Assembly (NCBI GenBank): GCA_005889395.1
Contig: VBFX01000019.1
Location: forward strand, 1 to 9,061
DNA: 9,061 nt
Source of the DNA: Chloroflexota bacterium
GTDB taxonomy: Bacteria > Chloroflexota > Dormibacteria > CF-121
Direction of reading: 5' to 3'
This document shows, piece after piece, positions 6,542 to 9,061 of the stretch. The notes under the pieces were generated by a model, which made no database searches, had not been told where the DNA came from, and saw nothing but the letters and a program-made list of their open reading frames with translations. Within the stretch, counting starts at the first letter, position 1. Every line of letters begins with the position of its first letter. A program made the translations under genes and the position numbers.

Positions 6542-7210
6542 TCACAGCGCTCCGAAGGCATGCACGACCGCCGCCAGCACCGGTGCAACCACCAGGGACG
6601 GCAGGAAGTTCGCGACTTTGATCTGCCTCAGCTCCAGCAGGCCGATCGCGATCCCCAGCACCGCGATGCCACCGGCCGCCGTCAGCTCGGCGGTTTCAAG
6701 GTCGGATAGCCCGGCATGAAGAAGAAAGGCGACCAGCGTCAGGCTTCCCTGCACGACGAGCACGCTCACCGCTGACAGGATCACGCCCCACCCCAGGGTC
6801 GCGGCAAACACGATCGCGGTCACGCCGTCGAGCGTCGACTTGATGGCGAGCAGCGTGATGTCGCCGCGCGTCCCGTCGAGGAAGGAGCCGAGCACCGTCA
6901 GCGGACCGACGCAGAAGATCAGGCTGGTGGTGATGAAGGCGAGGCTTACCCGGCCCGGTTCGCCACCACGGCTCATCCGGCGCTCCGCCCACGATCCGAT
7001 CGCCCGCACGCCGTCATCGAGCCGGAGCAGTTCGCCGAGCAAAACACCGATGAGCACGCTGACCAGCAAGATCAGCGGATTGTGCGTTTTGAGCGCCATC
7101 TGTATGCCGATCACGGCGACGAAGAGACCGATGGCCGCACGGATCGTCTGGTGGAGGCTGGCGGGGATGACCCGCCCGAGTGTGAGGCCGATGGCGGCGC
7201 CCGCGAGCAC
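6542..7210 (-). CDS. DUF554 family membrane protein (YqgA/YdfK-like)
   Basis: This integral membrane protein has about six to seven hydrophobic segments. Recognisable DUF554 features are GAAIGLTLGRVIPASLHQTI at the N-terminus, LIGVLLGELLRLDDGV, AFITTSLIFCVGPLTVLGS and KSTLDGVTAIVFA. The E. coli homologue is YqgA and the B. subtilis one YdfK; the molecular function is unknown, with a transport role sometimes suggested. From the only ATG/GTG/TTG start available (GTG at 7208-7210) it has 222 residues. However, the conserved family beginning G-T-x-x-N is encoded just upstream in the same frame (GLGTALNTGT). A CTG at 7247-7249 would give 235 residues, the length I recall for YqgA, and would overlap the darA stop as CTGA. 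The real start is therefore probably upstream of 7210. Confidence 0.87.
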   Translation of the reverse strand: MLAGAAIGLTLGRVIPASLHQTIRAAIGLFVAVIGIQMALKTHNPLILLVSVLIGVLLGELLRLDDGVRAIGSWAERRMSRGGEPGRVSLAFITTSLIFCVGPLTVLGSFLDGTRGDITLLAIKSTLDGVTAIVFAATLGWGVILSAVSVLVVQGSLTLVAFLLHAGLSDLETAELTAAGGIAVLGIAIGLLELRQIKVANFLPSLVVAPVLAAVVHAFGAL

Positions 7211-7245
7211 GGTGCCCGTATTGAGCGCGGTCCCGAGCCCGGGGA

Positions 7246-7575
7246 TCAGAGCTTTTCGAAGCGGTCGACGTTCATGATGAAGACGGTCGCTCCGCCTACC
7301 TGGACCTCGACCGGATACGGGACGAAAAAATCGCCCGGCTCGACCAGCGGTGGCATCGGGTTCATGAATTCGCTGCGGGTACGGCAGTTCTCCTTGATCA
7401 GCCCGAGGACTTCTTCAATCCGGTCATCGTCGATGCCGGTCATCAGGGTCACGTTCTTGTGCTGCAGGAATCCACCGGAGCTGGCGAAGCGGGTCACCGA
7501 AATGCCCCGGTCATTGAGAGCGTCCATCGTCGCCGACGCGTCTTCGCCGTGCACCACCGCGATCAGGAGCTTCAT
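7246..7575 (-). CDS. darA: PII-like cyclic-di-AMP receptor protein
   Basis: The 109-residue protein aligns along its whole length with B. subtilis DarA (YaaQ, PstA in other species). It starts MKLLIAVVHGEDA, has ASSGGFL at 31-37 (the family TGGFL loop), GLIKENCRTR at 58-67, and PYPVEVQVGGATVFI at 86-100. DarA-type proteins are trimeric PII-like receptors that bind c-di-AMP at the subunit interfaces (established); their downstream targets are largely unknown. The start ATG overlaps the tmk stop as ATGA. B. subtilis has the same tmk-darA neighbourhood, which supports the call. The stop overlaps the probable CTG start of DUF554, so these genes are likely co-translated. No regulatory site of its own is visible. 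Confidence 0.93.
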   Translation of the reverse strand: MKLLIAVVHGEDASATMDALNDRGISVTRFASSGGFLQHKNVTLMTGIDDDRIEEVLGLIKENCRTRSEFMNPMPPLVEPGDFFVPYPVEVQVGGATVFIMNVDRFEKL

Positions 7576-8243
7576 GCCGATCGCCGCTCCGCCGGGCGAA
7601 CACCGGCATGCGCAAGCGCGTCGCGTGCCAATGCCAGGATGCGCTGCGCAACCTGGCCCTCTTCGGCCGTGGCGTCCACCTCTCGCCACCGTTGCGGTTC
7701 GGCGGCCGCCATCTTCTGGTAACCGGCGCGGACACGCTGGTGAAAGGCCGCTGTCTCGCGATCCAGTCGATCCTGCGAGGGGCGCGGAATCCTGGAGAGG
7801 CCGGTCTCGACCGGTAGATTGAGCAGGATCGTCAGGTCGGGTTGAAGACCACCCGTCGCCTGGGCTTGCAGCCGTCGCAGCGTGTCCAGGTCGAGGCCTC
7901 GCCCATGGCCCTGGTAGGCGAGCGTGGAATCGGTGTAGCGATCGCAGAGCACCAGCTCGCCCCGTGTCAGCCGCGGACGGATCACCTCCTCGACGTGCTG
8001 GGCCCGCGCCGCCGTGAAGAGCAGCGCCTCCGACCACGGCGTCATCGGCATGTGCTGCCGGCCCAGCAAGATGGGACGGATCATCTCCCCCACCCTGGTA
8101 CCGCCCGGTTCGCGGGTGGTCCACACGGGATAGCCCTGCTCGGCCAGCGATGCGGCCAGGCGATGGATCTGCGTCGACTTCCCGCCGCCCTCGGGCCCCT
8201 CGAAACTGATGAAGAACCCGCCTGGCTTCCCCGCGGTTTCCAC
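7572..8243 (-). CDS. tmk: Thymidylate kinase
   Basis: Tmk phosphorylates dTMP to dTDP with ATP in the cytoplasm, an essential step of dTTP synthesis. The 223-residue protein shows the P-loop GPEGGGKST at 16-24, TREPGG at 43-48 (dTMP-binding region), the DRY motif DRYTDSTLAYQG at 101-112, and a LID region with RPSQDRLDRE at 154-163. The length is usual for bacterial enzymes (about 205-220). The start is GTG at 8241-8243, the only start ahead of the P-loop that keeps a normal N-terminus; no clear Shine-Dalgarno sequence precedes it. It lies 22 bp after the R3H ATPase gene and overlaps darA by 4 bp. Confidence 0.95.
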   Translation of the reverse strand: METAGKPGGFFISFEGPEGGGKSTQIHRLAASLAEQGYPVWTTREPGGTRVGEMIRPILLGRQHMPMTPWSEALLFTAARAQHVEEVIRPRLTRGELVLCDRYTDSTLAYQGHGRGLDLDTLRRLQAQATGGLQPDLTILLNLPVETGLSRIPRPSQDRLDRETAAFHQRVRAGYQKMAAAEPQRWREVDATAEEGQVAQRILALARDALAHAGVRPAERRSA

Positions 8244-8265
8244 GCTGGGCTGAACTATAGCGAGT

Positions 8266-9061
8266 TCAGTCCGCCGTGGTGTAGATGCGCAGACGCCGGT
8301 TCGGCTCCTTTCCAGTACTGCGCGCGGTCAGCTCGTGACGCTCGACCAGCTGGTGCTGCAAACGCCGGACGTAGGCGTTTTGCGGCGAGAGCTCGACCAT
8401 CGAATTCGTCGCTTTCGCGCGGCTGATACCCTCGAGCGTTTCCTGTAGGGCCGACTCCGTCGGGTCGGGCGTGTCCAGCTGGTAGACGCGGCTCAGGGCA
8501 TTCTTGATCTGGGTGATGGTGTTGCTTTTGAGTACCTGGATGGGGATGCCGTCAGCCTCAGCTTCCTTGAGCGGCGAGTCCTTTCGCCGGTAGTAGTTCT
8601 TCAACGTGACGATCAGGTCGGCGTCTTCGATGTGGTTCTGGACCCGGATCGGAACCTTGAGCTCGTTGATCGCCTGCTCCAGGTAGTTGCGGCTGACCCC
8701 ATAGGGAAAGACCGAAACCGTCTCGTGAAGGCTGCGCGATCGGGGCGCTTCCAGCGGTTCGCGGACCGCCGCCGTTCGCATCGGCGCAGCTTCCGCGATG
8801 CGGGCCACGATGGCGCCGTCGGCGCCACGGATCCGCATCTGCGGCGGCTTGAGCGTCCCGCGGAGGGCCGCGTCGACGACTTCGGCGAGGGGCTGGTGGA
8901 TGGCGAGCCGATCGCGGTCATGAATCTCGACGAGGACGTCAAACGTTGGCGGCGACTTGCGCTCGAGGACGGACTTTTGGGTACCACGACGTCGCGCCTC
9001 TTCATCCGAGAGCGTCACGGTCTGGATGCCGCCCAGCAGGTCATTGAGCGTCGGGTTGACG
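8266..9061 (-). CDS. Ycf45-like R3H domain AAA ATPase, C-terminal part (5' end outside window)
   Basis: The frame is open to the right edge, giving about 265 C-terminal residues; the internal GTG at 9016-9018 is not the true start. Just inside the edge it reads NDLLGGIQTVTLSDEEARRR and then GTQKSVLERKSPPTFDVLVE, which I recognise from the segment after the AAA ATPase domain of cyanobacterial and plastid Ycf45-type proteins. The ATPase domain itself, with its Walker motifs, should lie beyond the edge. The C-terminus carries an R3H domain, NAYVRRLQHQLVERHEL with the R-x3-H pair in RRLQH, and ends KEPNRRLRIYTTAD. R3H domains bind single-stranded nucleic acid. The family is distantly related to sporulation protein SpoIIIAA; its cellular role is unsettled. 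It is the most upstream gene visible in the minus-strand unit. Confidence 0.85.
   Translation of the reverse strand, partial: VNPTLNDLLGGIQTVTLSDEEARRRGTQKSVLERKSPPTFDVLVEIHDRDRLAIHQPLAEVVDAALRGTLKPPQMRIRGADGAIVARIAEAAPMRTAAVREPLEAPRSRSLHETVSVFPYGVSRNYLEQAINELKVPIRVQNHIEDADLIVTLKNYYRRKDSPLKEAEADGIPIQVLKSNTITQIKNALSRVYQLDTPDPTESALQETLEGISRAKATNSMVELSPQNAYVRRLQHQLVERHELTARSTGKEPNRRLRIYTTAD

Noticed and set aside
7576..8124. Long N-terminal extension of the darA frame (292 codons in total)
   Set aside because: The extension lies inside tmk in another frame and has biased composition. DarA begins at the ATG at 7573-7575 with full-length family homology.
8250..8269. CTGAAC-8 nt-GTTCAG inverted repeat between the R3H ATPase gene and tmk, considered as a terminator
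   Set aside because: The stem is only 6 bp, with low GC content for this genome and no U tract. It overlaps the upstream stop codon, and a terminator inside a tightly packed unit is unlikely.

Overview
This 9,061-base window is a GC-rich, gene-dense bacterial chromosome segment. It has no visible mobile element, RNA gene or CRISPR array. The gene set suggests a high-GC member of the Terrabacteria, most likely Chloroflexota or Dormibacterota: a Ycf45-type R3H ATPase, a DarA-type cyclic-di-AMP receptor next to thymidylate kinase, a MoxR/DUF58/transglutaminase trio, and selenoprotein biosynthesis. The taxonomic call is inference from gene content and base composition only.

Left part (1-1391). 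On the minus strand, running off the left edge, is the N-terminal 206 codons of selD (selenide, water dikinase). Its catalytic position is an in-frame UGA, so the enzyme is very probably itself a selenoprotein. A hairpin that begins exactly at that UGA fits the bacterial SECIS pattern. Divergent from it, after only 47 bp, is a metallo-beta-lactamase-fold hydrolase of the RNase Z-like type. A perfect 9-bp inverted repeat places its GUG start codon in the hairpin loop.

Main part (1339-9061). Eight genes all lie on the minus strand, packed with overlaps or gaps of no more than about 90 bp, so they look like one long transcription unit. In transcription order they are: a Ycf45-like R3H/AAA ATPase (partial at the right edge), tmk, darA, a DUF554 membrane protein, a small four-helix membrane protein, moxR, a DUF58 protein, and a TgpA-like membrane transglutaminase. 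tmk-darA share an ATGA overlap. darA and DUF554 are joined by what looks like a CTGA overlap with a non-canonical start. The DUF58 and transglutaminase genes overlap by 14 bp. The last gene runs 53 bp into the 3' end of the divergently encoded hydrolase.

Two functional themes share the long unit. The right end holds nucleotide metabolism and second-messenger sensing (dTMP kinase, c-di-AMP receptor, nucleic-acid-binding ATPase). The left end holds an envelope module (MoxR chaperone ATPase, DUF58 VWA-like protein, periplasmic or extracellular transglutaminase-like domain). Two membrane proteins of unknown role sit between them. I see no undescribed defence or mobile system. The strongest signal is the UGA-containing selD with its SECIS-like element, which standard gene calling would truncate or miss.
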